NCBI GenBank assembly: GCA_037126765.1
Contig: JBBCBC010000025.1
Span: 11,067,639 to 11,131,638, forward strand
Direction of reading: 5' to 3'
Source of the DNA: Stenogyne calaminthoides
Taxonomy: Eukaryota > Streptophyta > Magnoliopsida > Lamiales > Lamiaceae
Length of the DNA stretch: 64,000 nt
Positions 11,501 through 21,627 of the stretch are shown piece after piece. Each line of letters begins with the position of its first letter. The stretch's first letter is position 1. Position numbers and translations under genes: made by a program. The notes under the pieces are model-generated. The model was not told the DNA's origin. It saw only the letters and a list, made by a program, of their open reading frames with translations, and ran no database searches.

Positions 11501-12617
11501 GTGCTTCTCAAATCAAAGCTCGGACGATCACCGTCACGCACAAACTCTCAAACCGGTTTCAAGTTTGTAACTTTTCTTAAAAGTTAATAAGGTGGGTGAC
11601 ACTATTTGTATGCAGTGGTTTATGTTACAAGGATTGTTGGTGTATCTGAAGTGGACTAAACAAACACAAATCTATAACTAAGGAACACAAGAATAAAAAT
11701 AAAAAAATATAATATTTCAAGAATAAATTTATGGTACGGTATTATAATATGTGATATGTGATTTATGCTTACATGTGATAATTGCTACTAATGTCCTCAA
11801 TGATCTAATGATCAATGATGAATGATATCTTATGAATATCAATGATGTATATGAATTCAAATTACTAATAAGATTACATTAAGAATTCAAAGCTACGAAT
11901 GAGTTCACACTATGATTTTCTAGCAACCCTACAAATTAACTACGCAAAAGCGTAAGAACAATCTATAATTAAATACTAAGTTTAAATATGAATGGTATCT
12001 TGTGGATATCATTAGTGTTAAGAAATTAAGCTACTAAAAATATTACAATAAGAAACCAAGCTACGAACGAGTTTTTACATTGACTTATGGCAACCCTCCA
12101 AAAATCATCTACGCAAAAGCGTATGAATAAGCTTTAATTAAAACATAAAGATAATTATATTTCGTGACCAAAAGATGAGTAACAAAGTACAAGTTGCCCG
12201 CTGAGATTTTTATCTCACCCCCCCCCCCCACAGTTTGATATTTTCGGACATGATCGAGAGGGGGGAGTCAGCAGCGAAATGACACGGAGTATCCCTAATA
12301 ATGATTTCCAATGAATGTGTAGTCATTCCTAAAATGGTTTAATTATAATGCCGATAAATTTAAGGTTACTTGATAAAGTGTCATGTATATGACGTTTATA
12401 AATATATATCTTGCAATTTAAATTAATGGGTCCTTCCACATTCTTTATCTCAATTAATATTGATGTTTAGGTTTTCCGCTGCAAAATTTAATACTTATGC
12501 TTGACTTTATATTTTAAAAATAAATTTTTAAGCTCAGATTTTATGGTCACTAAGTGGCGACTCGAGTTTAGAGTGTCGAAGCCTCAAGGGTCGACATTCT
12601 GGATTTGGGGCGTTACA
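8550..12617 (+). repeat. Gypsy-type 3' LTR, about 4.1 kb
   Basis: Starts TGTAACACCCGTCCCC right after a purine tract (8536-8549) and ends GGGGCGTTACA, the inverted terminal pattern typical of Tekay/Del chromoviruses. A promoter-like CTCTATATATACATAC lies at about 9246-9261, with a pyrimidine-rich transcribed-leader-like stretch after it. No matching 5' LTR lies upstream of the gag at 3396, so the element is truncated or rearranged. The length is large for this lineage, and the middle (about 9700-12200) could contain an unrecognised insertion. Only chance ORFs occur inside. Confidence 0.65.
11815..12150. repeat. Two-copy diverged tandem repeat with conserved small hairpin
   Basis: Two units of about 165 bp (about 11815-11985 and 11990-12150) share AATG(A/G)TATCTT(A/G)TG(A/G)ATATCA, CAAGCTACGAA and the hairpin TACGCAAAAGCGTA (11941-11954 and 12110-12123). 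They lie within the 4.1-kb LTR. Confidence 0.7.
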
Positions 12618-13217
12618 TCGATGAGTCATTCTTTGTCATTGAGGTTGTGAGAACTCAGATGACTTAAGTATGATTCTCAAATAGCCCCGATCAAGGATCA
12701 TCAAGAATGGGATATTGATGATGCAACGGAGATTGGTGTGCGATCTGCATCATACTCTTAGAGAGTGTAGTAAGATCTCACTTACTACGAGATACTAGGT
12801 ATCTCATGATGGATGCACAAATACCTTTGAGGGTATTGGTATACCCATCCGAGAGACCGTTTGATGTATTTCCACTATACGTATCTACGGGTGTCTCGGT
12901 TAGTGGGAGCGATGCGATACTCCTTTAACTTGAGGTCAATATGCACGACATGTGTGGAGTGATGAACTTTGACCATGACCAACGCTTGCACCCTTCCATG
13001 GGTAGATACGACTTGGATTGAGTTCATCACGGTGCGTATGCGTGGTAGGTGAGTCAAGAATAGGATTCATTCCTCAATGTGGATTTAGAGAGAATACTCG
13101 TCTTCTCATCATAATTGGATCAAAATCATCGCCCGATGCACGTCAACTTAGACTTTGCGGCTAAGTGTGACATACATGATCAATTAGTGATTAGAGATAA
13201 TATGATTAAGTTATGGA

Positions 13218-13749
13218 GTTTTATCAATTCAGGGCCTGAAAGATGGTAAATGGTCAATTATCAATTCAGTAAAGCTATCAATTGTAAAGATGGTAAAGCT
13301 ATCAATTCAAGGCACGAAAGATTTTTCCTATCGATTCAAGACACGAAAGATAGGAAATTATCAATCTGAGCCCGAAGATAAAACTATCAATTCAAGGCTT
13401 ATAAAATTTAAAAATTTATGTTTGGCACTAAAACCCTAAACCCTGAACACTAAACCCTAAACCCTAAACGATGAACCCTAAACGTTGAACCATGAACCCT
13501 AAACCCCCTGAACCGTAAACCTTGAATCGTAAACTCTAAAAATAAAAAAAATAAGAACATGAAATAAGGATATAAAATATAAGTGTCAAACATGACCTTA
13601 AAATGTGTGAGCCTCAAATTGATACTTTTTATCTTTCAGGTCCTGGATCGATAGTTTTTAATCTTCCAGGCCTTGAATCGATAGGAAAAATCTTTAAGGC
13701 CTTAAATTGATAATTTTGTCATCTTTCAGGCCCTGAATTGACAATTTTC
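13218..13749. mobile_element. Fold-back element with multimeric inverted arms
   Basis: The left arm (about 13218-13425) and right arm (about 13585-13749) are inverted copies of each other. The outer ends read TTATCAATTCAGGGCCTGAA and, on the opposite strand at the right, TGTCAATTCAGGGCCTGAAA. Each arm is itself an array of about five ~40-bp units built on TATCAATTCAAGGC-(C)TGAAAGAT. This is the structure of a fold-back transposon or hairpin-forming repeat. There is no coding capacity and no clear target duplication. Confidence 0.75.
13427..13541 (+). repeat. Degenerate telomere-like repeat (CCCTAAA) in the fold-back core
   Basis: Five exact CCCTAAA units are mixed with near variants such as CCCTGAA, CGTAAAC and CGTTGAA in phase with a 7-bp period. 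It is too degenerate and too short to be a functional telomere. It lies between the two inverted arms. Confidence 0.8.
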
Positions 13750-14601
13750 TTTTAAATAGACACTTCATCATGTTCAAGACTTAATTGAGTATTCGCGAAT
13801 GAAAGGAGGAAATCATAATAGCCCATGTTTTGATTCTGGTAGTTGTTGCGTTTCTTAGCAACGTACCTTATATATTGAGAATGTTTGATTTATTGTCTAG
13901 GGTTCAACTAAGACCGTTAGTTTGACTAATCGCTCGATATATGAGGGCCTATGGGTCACACAACAAGTAGTTCCCTTTTACGGATTATAGTTGGTTGATT
14001 AAATGTTAAATTGTATTTAATATTTAATTTATGGAGAATTAATTAATAATAGATTAATTTGAAATTAATTATTATTAATATTTAATTAAATTGGATTTAA
14101 TTAAATAAGAATTTCCAATAATAATATATGGAATATTATTTAGGATTTGATATATATGGAGTCAAATCCGTAGAGATTTGATATACATGAGAATTAAATC
14201 CGTAGAGATTTTATATGTGGGAAATAAATCTAAGAGATTTATTTAAATAAAGATTAGGGGTTTTATTTCCCAATCAGGTTAGCTTAAGATTTAAGCTTGG
14301 TCTCTCCTATATATATGAGCTCTTGGGAACCCATAATACGGTTGTTCATATTTTCTCCATAAAATCTACAGTTGGAATTTTCCTTGAAAATTCATCTCGG
14401 GATTCAACGCTGGCAAATCTGTGCAAGTCTGTGAACGGGGATTACGTGGATATCATAGTAGAGAAATATGCGTACGATTTACTGTAAGGTTTCTCTTTAT
14501 GTTTACACGTATTTAATTATGCAATTATATGTTCGTTGTTGGTGAAATATTTATTTTCGCTGTGCATGTATTACGTGTTTACGTGCCTCTAAATTCCAAC
14601 A

Positions 14602-15200
14602 ATGACTACTTCGGACACCTGCAAGAAGTCGTTAAAGTAGGATATAAGGGGTTCCCTGAGAACACTGTTGTGTTGTTCAAGTGTGATTGGTATGATCCAT
14701 CTGCTTCAGGAATAAGGATTCATCCTGAATACAAATTGGTCGATGTTCATAGAAGAAGAAACTATCCGGCGTATGATCTGTTTGTGTTTGCTGCTCAGGT
14801 ATCCCAAGTATACTACTGCACGTATCTAGGTTCGAGTGCAAATAATGAATGGATGGCTATTTGCAAAGTAAAGGTGAGATCACTGATGCAAGTTCCTAAA
14901 ATGGCATCAACGGACACGATTGACGAAACTCCGTTCCAAACGGAACAAGTTGAGGCTCAAACTGAGGTGCATACAAGAGATTTCAATCTTTTTGTGGACT
15001 TAACAGCTGCAAATCCAGATTTGATAGAGATTGACAGCGGTGGGGAGGATAACGAGTATGATGAAGATGGGGATGTGAATGATAATGAAGATGGTAAGGA
15101 AGAGGAGGATGAGGAGGGGGAGGAGGAGGACGACGACGACGAGGAGAACGAGGAGGATGATGATAATACAGATGGGAGCAACGATGAGGATGACGAATAA
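14602..15200 (+). pseudogene. CACTA (En/Spm) transposase TNP2-like C-terminus (DUF4216) with acidic tail
   Basis: From DYFGHLQEVVKVGYKGFP through VVLFKCDWYDP, YKLVDVHRRRNYPAYDLFVF and QVSQVYYCTYL this is the DUF4216 domain found at the C-terminus of plant CACTA TNP2-type proteins. It is followed by TRDFNLFVDLTAANPDLIEI and a 60-residue Asp/Glu-rich tail ending NDEDDE and TAA at 15198-15200. The upstream transposase core is missing: an LTR end abuts the frame at 14601, and the ORF reading back into the LTR is not real coding. This tail is closely similar to that of the element at 44135-53375. Homology is clear, but activity is not possible from this fragment. Confidence 0.87.
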
Positions 15201-15464
15201 TAATTATATTATCTTTCATTTATAATATTTCACATTGACAATTATATTTGCATATTAGAAATTATTTGACATTGCTTAACATAATTTATTTTTGGTAATT
15301 ATCCATTAAAAATATAATTTTAAAAAACTATAATTATTTATTCATAATTTGTAAAATAAAAAATATATATGAACCCAAAATTTAAAGATTATTAGATAGT
15401 TAAATTGGAAAAAAAATTAAATAAAAAAATTATAAAAATGGAGTGTAAAAAAACAAATTAAAAA

Positions 15465-15815
15465 GAAATAAAAATACAATTTTAGTATAATATTATTTAA
15501 TTTAAATTTATAAATAAAAAAATAAATTATTATATTAAAATGTAATTGAATCATTAAATAAGATAATTGAAATAAAGAATTTAAAAAAATAAAAAAAATG
15601 ATTTTTTAGGACATATAGAATTAATTTTATTGAAAATAAGTAAAAAAATACAATTTTAATATATATAATATAATATAATTTAAATTTATAAATAAAAAAA
15701 TATAAATTATTATATTAAAATATAATTGAATCATTAAATAAGATAATTGAAATAAAGAATAAAAAAAAAACAATTTTTAGGACATATAGAATTAATTTCA
15801 TTGAGTAAATGTAAG
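15465..15815. repeat. Tandem duplication of an AT-rich ~180-bp block
   Basis: Two direct copies (about 15465-15640 and 15647-15815) share AATTGAATCATTAAATAAG and GGACATATAGAATTAATTT. They lie between the CACTA transposase stop and the tRNA-like module. Non-coding. Confidence 0.8.
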
Positions 15816-15816
15816 A

Positions 15817-16020
15817 AAGCAAGTGCCCAAGTGGATTGATCCCCGTTCAGGCGCCTGTAGGTCCTGTGTTCGGTCCCAATAGCCTCATTTAATTGGGAGG
15901 CTTGGTGGCTTATATATGAGATGTTTGGTGGTTGGGTTCGAGATGGTCTGTGGCTCGGGTGGTTCGGTGCCCACCCGGGCGCCCCCCAGGCCTGGGTTCG
16001 AACCACCGTGAGCAAATTTT
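15817..16020 (+). repeat. Two-unit tRNA-like module (SINE-like) in a CACTA 3' region
   Basis: The first unit has an A-box-like TGCCCAAGTGG (15823-15833) and a B-box-like TGTTCGGTCCC (15867-15877). The second has TGGCTCGGGTGG (15951-15962) and a clean B box GGGTTCGAACC (15993-16003). Between them lies GGGAGGCTTGGTGGCTTATA, and the module ends in a T run (16016-16023). The box spacing fits tRNA-derived RNA polymerase III promoters. The same architecture recurs in inverted orientation at 44612-44812. No flanking target duplication was found. Confidence 0.55.
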
Positions 16021-16023
16021 TTT

Positions 16024-16437
16024 CCGTAAATTCACGATTTAGCGACGGATTTAGTGACGGCTGTAACCGTCGCTATTATCGACAATTTATAACCATCCCA
16101 CCCTTCGACAGTTATTTCCGTCGCTACTACCGACGATTAACCGTCGGTATTAGCGGCGGGTTTATGACGTCACAACCGTCGACAAATTTTCGACGGTTTA
16201 TCGATGGGTTTTTTGAACTGGATCCGGACCCAAATGACCATCGACAAAACCGTTGTTAGAGTGCGACGGTTATCACCCGTCGCTACTTAGCGACGGGTTG
16301 GGGAAAATCGTTGTTAAAAATTAGCGACGACCGTTTTCCCGACGATTTACAGAACGTCGCTATAACCATCACTACAGTGAGTAGCGACAGTTTTTGCTAT
16401 TGCTAAATCCATCGTTAAACCCCATCTTTTTTGTACG
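16024..16437. repeat. CACTA subterminal repeat array and degenerate right terminus
   Basis: Many direct and inverted copies of a motif like TTAGCGACGGTT / AACCGTCGCTA fill this stretch, the usual binding platform for the CACTA-encoded DNA-binding protein. The array ends CCCATCTTTTTTGTACG (to about 16437), close to the canonical CTTTTTTGTAGTG end but mutated in the last bases. Together with the DUF4216 fragment it defines the right end of a plus-oriented CACTA element whose left part is lost. Confidence 0.75.
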
Positions 16438-16439
16438 AC

Positions 16440-17689
16440 ATCAAAATGCAAGGATTATCTGTGCATGACAATGCAAGGATAACGTAAATAAATAAGAGGA
16501 AGAAGGTGTGCTTTTTTTCTTTTCTTTTTTCGCTTTCCCAATTCCCATTACTCTATGCTTATGTTGTTTGAGATATCAACTTGTATTTTGATACTCTCAG
16601 TTGATATTATATGATGATTTATTTTTTTATAATTTATGTTCCAACATGAGTATCAAAGACATTAAGCATTTATTTATGGTGAGACTCCACTATTTCCCCA
16701 AATTTGATATGACATCGTTTTGGATAATTTTGAGCTACCTCCGGCGGTTTGAGACTAAATTGGAAAAGTTGATAATTATGGGACCATTTCAATAAAGGTG
16801 CAAAATTATTAGACAATTTTTGTTTAATTTCCGCCCGGAATTAAAATATTTTGGCCATAATAACAATTTGTGTTCTGTTTCAAAATAGATTTTCAGAAAT
16901 AAATAAATTTGGGCATCAACCCATGATTAAATAGAGTTTGAATTAAAACTTGAAATATGATTCCTTAAGGTTAGTTCCTCGGTTTGGTAAACACGTTGAT
17001 AAGAATTGGAAAATTTCAGCAGAAATAATTTAGGGATCATCAAATAAAATTTGAGCAATTAAAATTTTCCCACTTAAAAAATTAATAGCTACAATAAAAA
17101 AAATAAAAAATAAAAAACACTAGCCTTTGAACAAGAATAGTTGAGCCTTAAAATTTCTTTAACACATTGGCTTAATAATTTCATCAAATAAAATTGAATA
17201 GAAGTAGACAACATAATCGTAGGACTTAAAATTGAATTAACACAAGCAGAAGAAAGAAGATGTTACTAGTTTGGCAAGAACTTATGAGTAGACGCGGGTT
17301 CTTTAGGTTCAAGAGAAAACTCTAATTTACGGTGAAAAATATTTTTGTGATTTAATTTGTGAAAACTGTCCGAGTATTAAAAAGGCCTAATAGTACTCAC
17401 AAAAGTACTCATGTTTGCCAAAAAAATTGTCCGGTCAAGTTGACCCTATTTAGAAGAACAAACTAGGTAATTAGTTCTACATAAAATATCTATTTCAGAA
17501 AATTCATTTAAAAAATTCACAAACAAATTTGTACTGAACTTTCCTAAGGCTCCATTTTGTTGGAGATATTTGGACCTATAATTTTATAAATCTATTGTCA
17601 AATTCTTTAATTAGACTATGCTTGTGTAAATAAATTGTATATTTCAATACAACAAACTGTTTGTATTCCTTATTTTCTTATACCGTCTA
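16440..17689. other. AT-rich DNA without genes; one MITE-like fragment
   Basis: No supported ORF. At about 16735-16835 the sequence (GAGACTAAATTGGAAAA, CCATTTCAATAAAGGTGCAA) matches one arm of the MITE in the AKR intron 1 (54591-54826), so it is a half copy of that family. Confidence 0.6.
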
Positions 17690-17714
17690 CCACCTATTCC
17701 TTTTCTTTTTATGA
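17690..17714. repeat. LINE target-site duplication, left copy
   Basis: CCACCTATTCC-TTTTCTTTTTATGA is matched at 38517-38540 by CCACCTATTA-TTTTCTTTTTATGA (one indel, one change). Length and T-richness fit target-primed reverse transcription. The pair defines the LINE as 17715-38516. Confidence 0.85.
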
Positions 17715-17830
17715 ATAACACCGCTCTCTGCCCTAGTGTGGGCGATTTCACCACTGAGTGTGTGTGATTTCTGACCTTCGTTCTCCCCTCGCCGCCCGCC
17801 GCCACGGCGGGTCTAAGGCCGCCCTCCACC

Positions 17831-20338
17831 ATGTCGGAGTCCATCCCTGGGCACGATGCGATTCTTACTTTTAGCGCACTCATTCAGAAACTATCGAACC
17901 CCAAACTCCTCGCGTCACTGCTACATGGTAATCGAGATGTACTACACGATCCTAACCACCTGGTTCACACAGGTCTCGATCATGGCGATGGCGATCGTGC
18001 TCTCGCTCGCCCCCGAAGCTCTTATCCCCTGCGTTCGCTGCGCACGATTTTTCAAACCCTAGTCTGGATCGCGAGCCTGATGTCCTGATCGCTGCGCATA
18101 ATGCCGCGAACCCTAATTTTGCACAGGGGTCTGCTTCCACCGCGACCCCTAATCTTGCACAGGGGTCTGTCGACCTGATTTCAACGACTACTCAGGCTGT
18201 GGCTCCGCCACTTGGCGCAACACAAGCCGGAACCGGTTCATCCCCCAGATTCCGGCGATACGGGTATCGCTTCTAATTCTCCCTCGTACTTTGTTTACTC
18301 CTCCAATCTTCCGTCTGGTTTGACCTATTCCTCTGTTAGTATTGCTTCTACTCGTTCCTCTTTTCCTATGCAGAATAGGGCGCACCTTTTGCAGCACTTA
18401 ATGGATGTGCACTGCACGGATCATAAAGTTGCGGGGCTTCACTCGCTTGGCGATAACTCGGCCGGAACCAGACCCCCTCTGGATTCCGGCATTACGGGTA
18501 TTATATCCAATCCTTCTTTCACAATTTCGCACCCTTTGCTTGGTACTAGTGCTCTGCCCTCTTTGCAGGTTGATCGAAGTGTGCCAAAACAATTGGCTGC
18601 CTCCACGGATGCCACGATAATGGCCACCAAACCGGGTTTTATGGCCTCGTCCACTGCTCCCACACCTGGAAGCTGCGTAACATCGTTTGTTACGCAGCAC
18701 ACTGGTACCTCTCGCCCCATTTTTGGATCATATACTACTCCTATGTCTATGTTGCCCGTTTCTGCTGCTACTGTTCACCCCAAGCAGGTTTCGGGTTCGC
18801 CTATGTACCCCTCCTCCCACGTCGAAGAGTATATTAAGAGCCATGCTATTGTTACGACTCCTCCAATTCGAAAGGGTGATTATTTGTCTGTCAACATAGA
18901 CGATCAAGTCCATCAGATGGGTGTCCGTGAGCACACTAATTCTCTCATTGCCAGGGTTCTCTTGAAAGCTAAAGTTGAGCCTATGACTTCAGCCGAGCTT
19001 CGTTCCGCCATAAATGAAGTTTGGAAATACCGGGTGGTTGGCAATTCTTGCCCATGGGAAGAGGTTTCTATAATATTTATATGGCCAACTATCTTGAAAA
19101 AGAACGTATCCTCACACGTCGTATTTGGCCTTTTAAGTATGGCACGGTCAAGTTGCAACGTTGGACTCGGAGTTTAATCCGTACAAGTTTAATTCCCCAT
19201 TGTCAATGTTTGGGTGCGTATATATGAGCTGCCTCCGGAATACTTTTATGAACCTATTGTCCGAGCCCTTGCTTCGGCTATCGGACCGGTGGTTGCTATT
19301 GATGAACGAACCCGATGTCGGAAAATGCTACACTATGCGAGGGTACTTGTGGAACTTGATTTACGTAAGGAGAAGGAACACTTCCTCATGTATGAACGTT
19401 CGGGGCATTGTGCTACAGTTTCTTTGGGATAGGAGAATCATCCGAGCTACTGCACCTCATGTGAGTCCGTTGGCCATTTGACGTCGGACTGCATTAGAAA
19501 TCTGGAGCCGGGTCGTAAGCATCCACCTCAACCGAAGCCTGGCCTGTCCAAAGCTAAGCAGACGTCGAAAGAATGGGTTCACAAGGCTTTTGCATCCTCA
19601 GCTCCGAATCAACCTCGCCCTGATGACCGATTGCAGTTGGTTTCTGCTGCTGCTACGTCCGCCATCATTGCTGCTGCACAGATTTATTCCGGACCTGCTG
19701 CTGTTACTGTTTTGTCCGTGCCTTCTGCTGCTGCTGGGGAGCAGCCATCCGTTCCTGCTCAGGCTGCTACCATTTTGGCGACCGAGCTTTCGCCTTATGT
19801 CACGACCCGCACCCCTCCTTTTCAGGCTAATACTTCATTGCATGGGTCCCCTTCCCGGGCTGGTACATCCTTTGGAGCTGGCCCCAATGTTGATTCGGAT
19901 GGTTTCGAACGGGTTTCACGTCGAAAGTCCTCTTCTCCTGCGACCTCCCCTAGTTCTCCTCCCGCAGTCCACAATGCTTTTACTGCTCTGTCACCTTCTA
20001 TTCACCCCAGGGAGGGTGATACCGCTTCGGACTCGGAGCAGGATGTCGAGGACTTCCCGAACGATCCCCTTTCACCTGAGGGGGTCTCTTATATCACCAA
20101 TAGAAAAGGGGGACGGGCCAAACGTGGTGTTAAATCTCATGTCCCGGTTCCGTATAACACACGTAGTCGGGTTTCTGTCTCCACTGCCTCTTCTATTGCT
20201 GCTGCGTCGTCCATCATTTCTTTTAGGATTGATGACTCTCGTCTTGCGTCGACAGGTATGTCTCATTATAGCTCTTGGGCCGACCAATGTGAGCAGGAAA
20301 ACCTCCCGCCGATGCACGGGTTTTATCTTGGTGATTAA
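17831..20338 (+). pseudogene. LINE ORF1: DUF4283 RNA-binding protein with CCHC knuckle
   Basis: A first possible start is MSESIPGHDA at 17831, followed by several frame changes. The DUF4283 domain, usual for plant L1 ORF1, is visible at about 18900-19430 across three frames (NSLIARVLLKAKVEPM, PMGRGFYNIYMAN, FNPYKFNSPLSMFG, then RCRKMLHYARVLVELDLR). A perfect zinc knuckle CTSCESVGHLTSDC (C-x2-C-x4-H-x4-C) follows at 19451-19492. The C-terminal part is Ser/Pro/Ala-rich and ends GFYLGD and TAA at 20336-20338. The protein would coat LINE RNA as an RNP. The reading is broken at least four times, so this copy is non-functional unless the breaks are sequencing errors. Confidence 0.85.
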
Positions 20339-21622
20339 TGATTTGCCTTACTTGGAATGCATGTGGTTTGGGTAATGAGCATACTAGTCGTGTGCTTGAC
20401 CATCTTTGCGTTACTCACCATCCAGACTGGTTGCTATCTTCGAACCCAAGATTCTTGTGAGCAGGCTGCCTCGTCGTTTCTTTAAGAAACTTCGCCTCTC
20501 TTTCTTTGCTGAGAACCACCGTGAGGCTATGAAGCCTAATATTTGGGGTCCTTTGTCGTCCTGATCTTGCTACTACGGCTACTATTGTCGCCACGTCTGA
20601 CCAGTTTATTGTTGTCCGTGTGGCTGGCTCCGTACTCATTTTCGTTCACGCCAAAAACTCCGCCATTCTTCGTCGCGCGCTTTGGGTTGACCTTCTGAAT
20701 ATCTCGGATGCAGCGATTTGCATTATGGGGGATTTAAACGTTGTCCTTGGCGCCCATGAGCGTTCTTCTGGTGTGCTCTTGGTCACTTCCCCTACTGAGG
20801 AGTTCCGAGAGTTTATTTCTGCTGGGGATTATTTTGATATCGAGCCCATCGGCCCCCGTTTTACTTGGTCTACCCGCCGTAATTCTGGTCTTGTCGCTGC
20901 TCGCCTTGATCGTGCCCTCGCCACTCATGCTTTCCTTGACCTCTGGGTGGACGTCGAGCTGTTGGTCCTTCCTCTTCTTGGTTCAGACCATCGTCTAATC
21001 CGTCTTCGGACTTCCGTGGGTAACCCTCCTGTCCCGCGCCCTTTCCGGTTCCAAGACATGTGGACACTTCATGCCTCTTTTGGCCCTTTCGTCCGTCAGG
21101 TCTGGTTGCTTCCGACTCCTGGTGATCCCATTCACGCTCTTCTTGCCAAGCTCAAACATCTTAAGGGCCGTCTTATCACGTGGAATCGACAGGTTTGTCG
21201 CAATATCTTTGAGGAGATTCAATAGGCCACGACTGATCTTGATGCTATCCAGCGTGCCATTGCTGACGAGGGTGATAGCGATGCTCTCTTTGGCTGGGAA
21301 ATGGAGCAGATTAGCAAGGTTAATGATCTTCTTGCACGTCATCATTTGTTTCTTGCTCAGAAGAACCGGCTGCAATGGCTTCAGGATGGGGATCGTAATT
21401 CATCTTTCTTCCATCAGCTACATAGGGCCAAAAAGTCCCGTGCCTCCATTTCTACTGTGCAGGTTGGCAACACCTTCGTTAATGTTGCTTCTGACATTGG
21501 CCAGCACATTGTGGATTACTATGAGCTCCTCTTCAAAGAGGACTCCACTCTACTCCAGGATTATTTTGTTCTTGATGCCTTCTCCGGACTCCTGTCACTA
21601 CCCACCGAAACATGTCTCTCGC
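20338..21622 (+). pseudogene. LINE ORF2, N-terminal part: apurinic-type endonuclease and start of RT
   Basis: The ATG at 20338-20340 shares its A with the ORF1 stop (TAATG). It begins MICLTWNACGLGN, the conserved WNxxGL start of the endonuclease, but stops after about 40 codons. The main endonuclease frame (20620-21225) has AICIMGDLNVVLGAHE, GPRFTWSTRR, RLDRAL and LGSDHRLI, matching the Asp/Asn and Asp-His catalytic motifs of exonuclease-endonuclease-phosphatase folds. The next frame (21301-21622) has NRLQWLQDGDRNSSFFHQ, the usual bridge to RT. The copia insertion begins at 21628 and RT resumes at 35510. This enzyme would nick the target DNA for reverse transcription. Confidence 0.88.
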
Positions 21623-21627
21623 CCTTC

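Larger units (their letters stand above)
12618..14601 (+). other. LTR-like sequence ending AATTCCAACA, truncated on its left
   Basis: The right part has the layout of an LTR: a TATA region (CTCCTATATATATGAGCTC, about 14306-14324), a leader and a final CCAACA at 14596-14601, exactly where the CACTA reading frame of the next feature starts. No matching TGTTGG start or target duplication was found, so it may be a truncated or solo LTR of a copia element. A fold-back element sits inside it (13218-13749). No genes. Confidence 0.5.

Noticed and set aside
12220..12265. C-run and G-run pair as a G-quadruplex or replication signal
   Set aside because: A single run of Cs and one of Gs in an old LTR is not enough to support a structural or regulatory claim.
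13427..13541. True chromosome-end telomere
   Set aside because: The repeats are degenerate, only 115 bp long and embedded in an inverted-repeat element with non-telomeric DNA on both sides.
14529..14601. N-terminal extension of the CACTA ORF (MFVVGEIFIFAVHV...)
   Set aside because: It reads through an LTR end (AATTCCAACA at 14592-14601); only the part from 14602 matches DUF4216.
14957..15219. Minus-strand poly-Ser and Pro/Arg/His-rich ORFs
   Set aside because: They are antisense shadows of the GAG/GAT-rich acidic tail of the CACTA DUF4216 frame.
19590..20375. Long Leu-rich plus-strand ORF (261 residues)
   Set aside because: It is an out-of-frame reading of the Ser/Pro/Ala-rich C-terminus of LINE ORF1; the frame 19478-20338 continues directly from the zinc knuckle.
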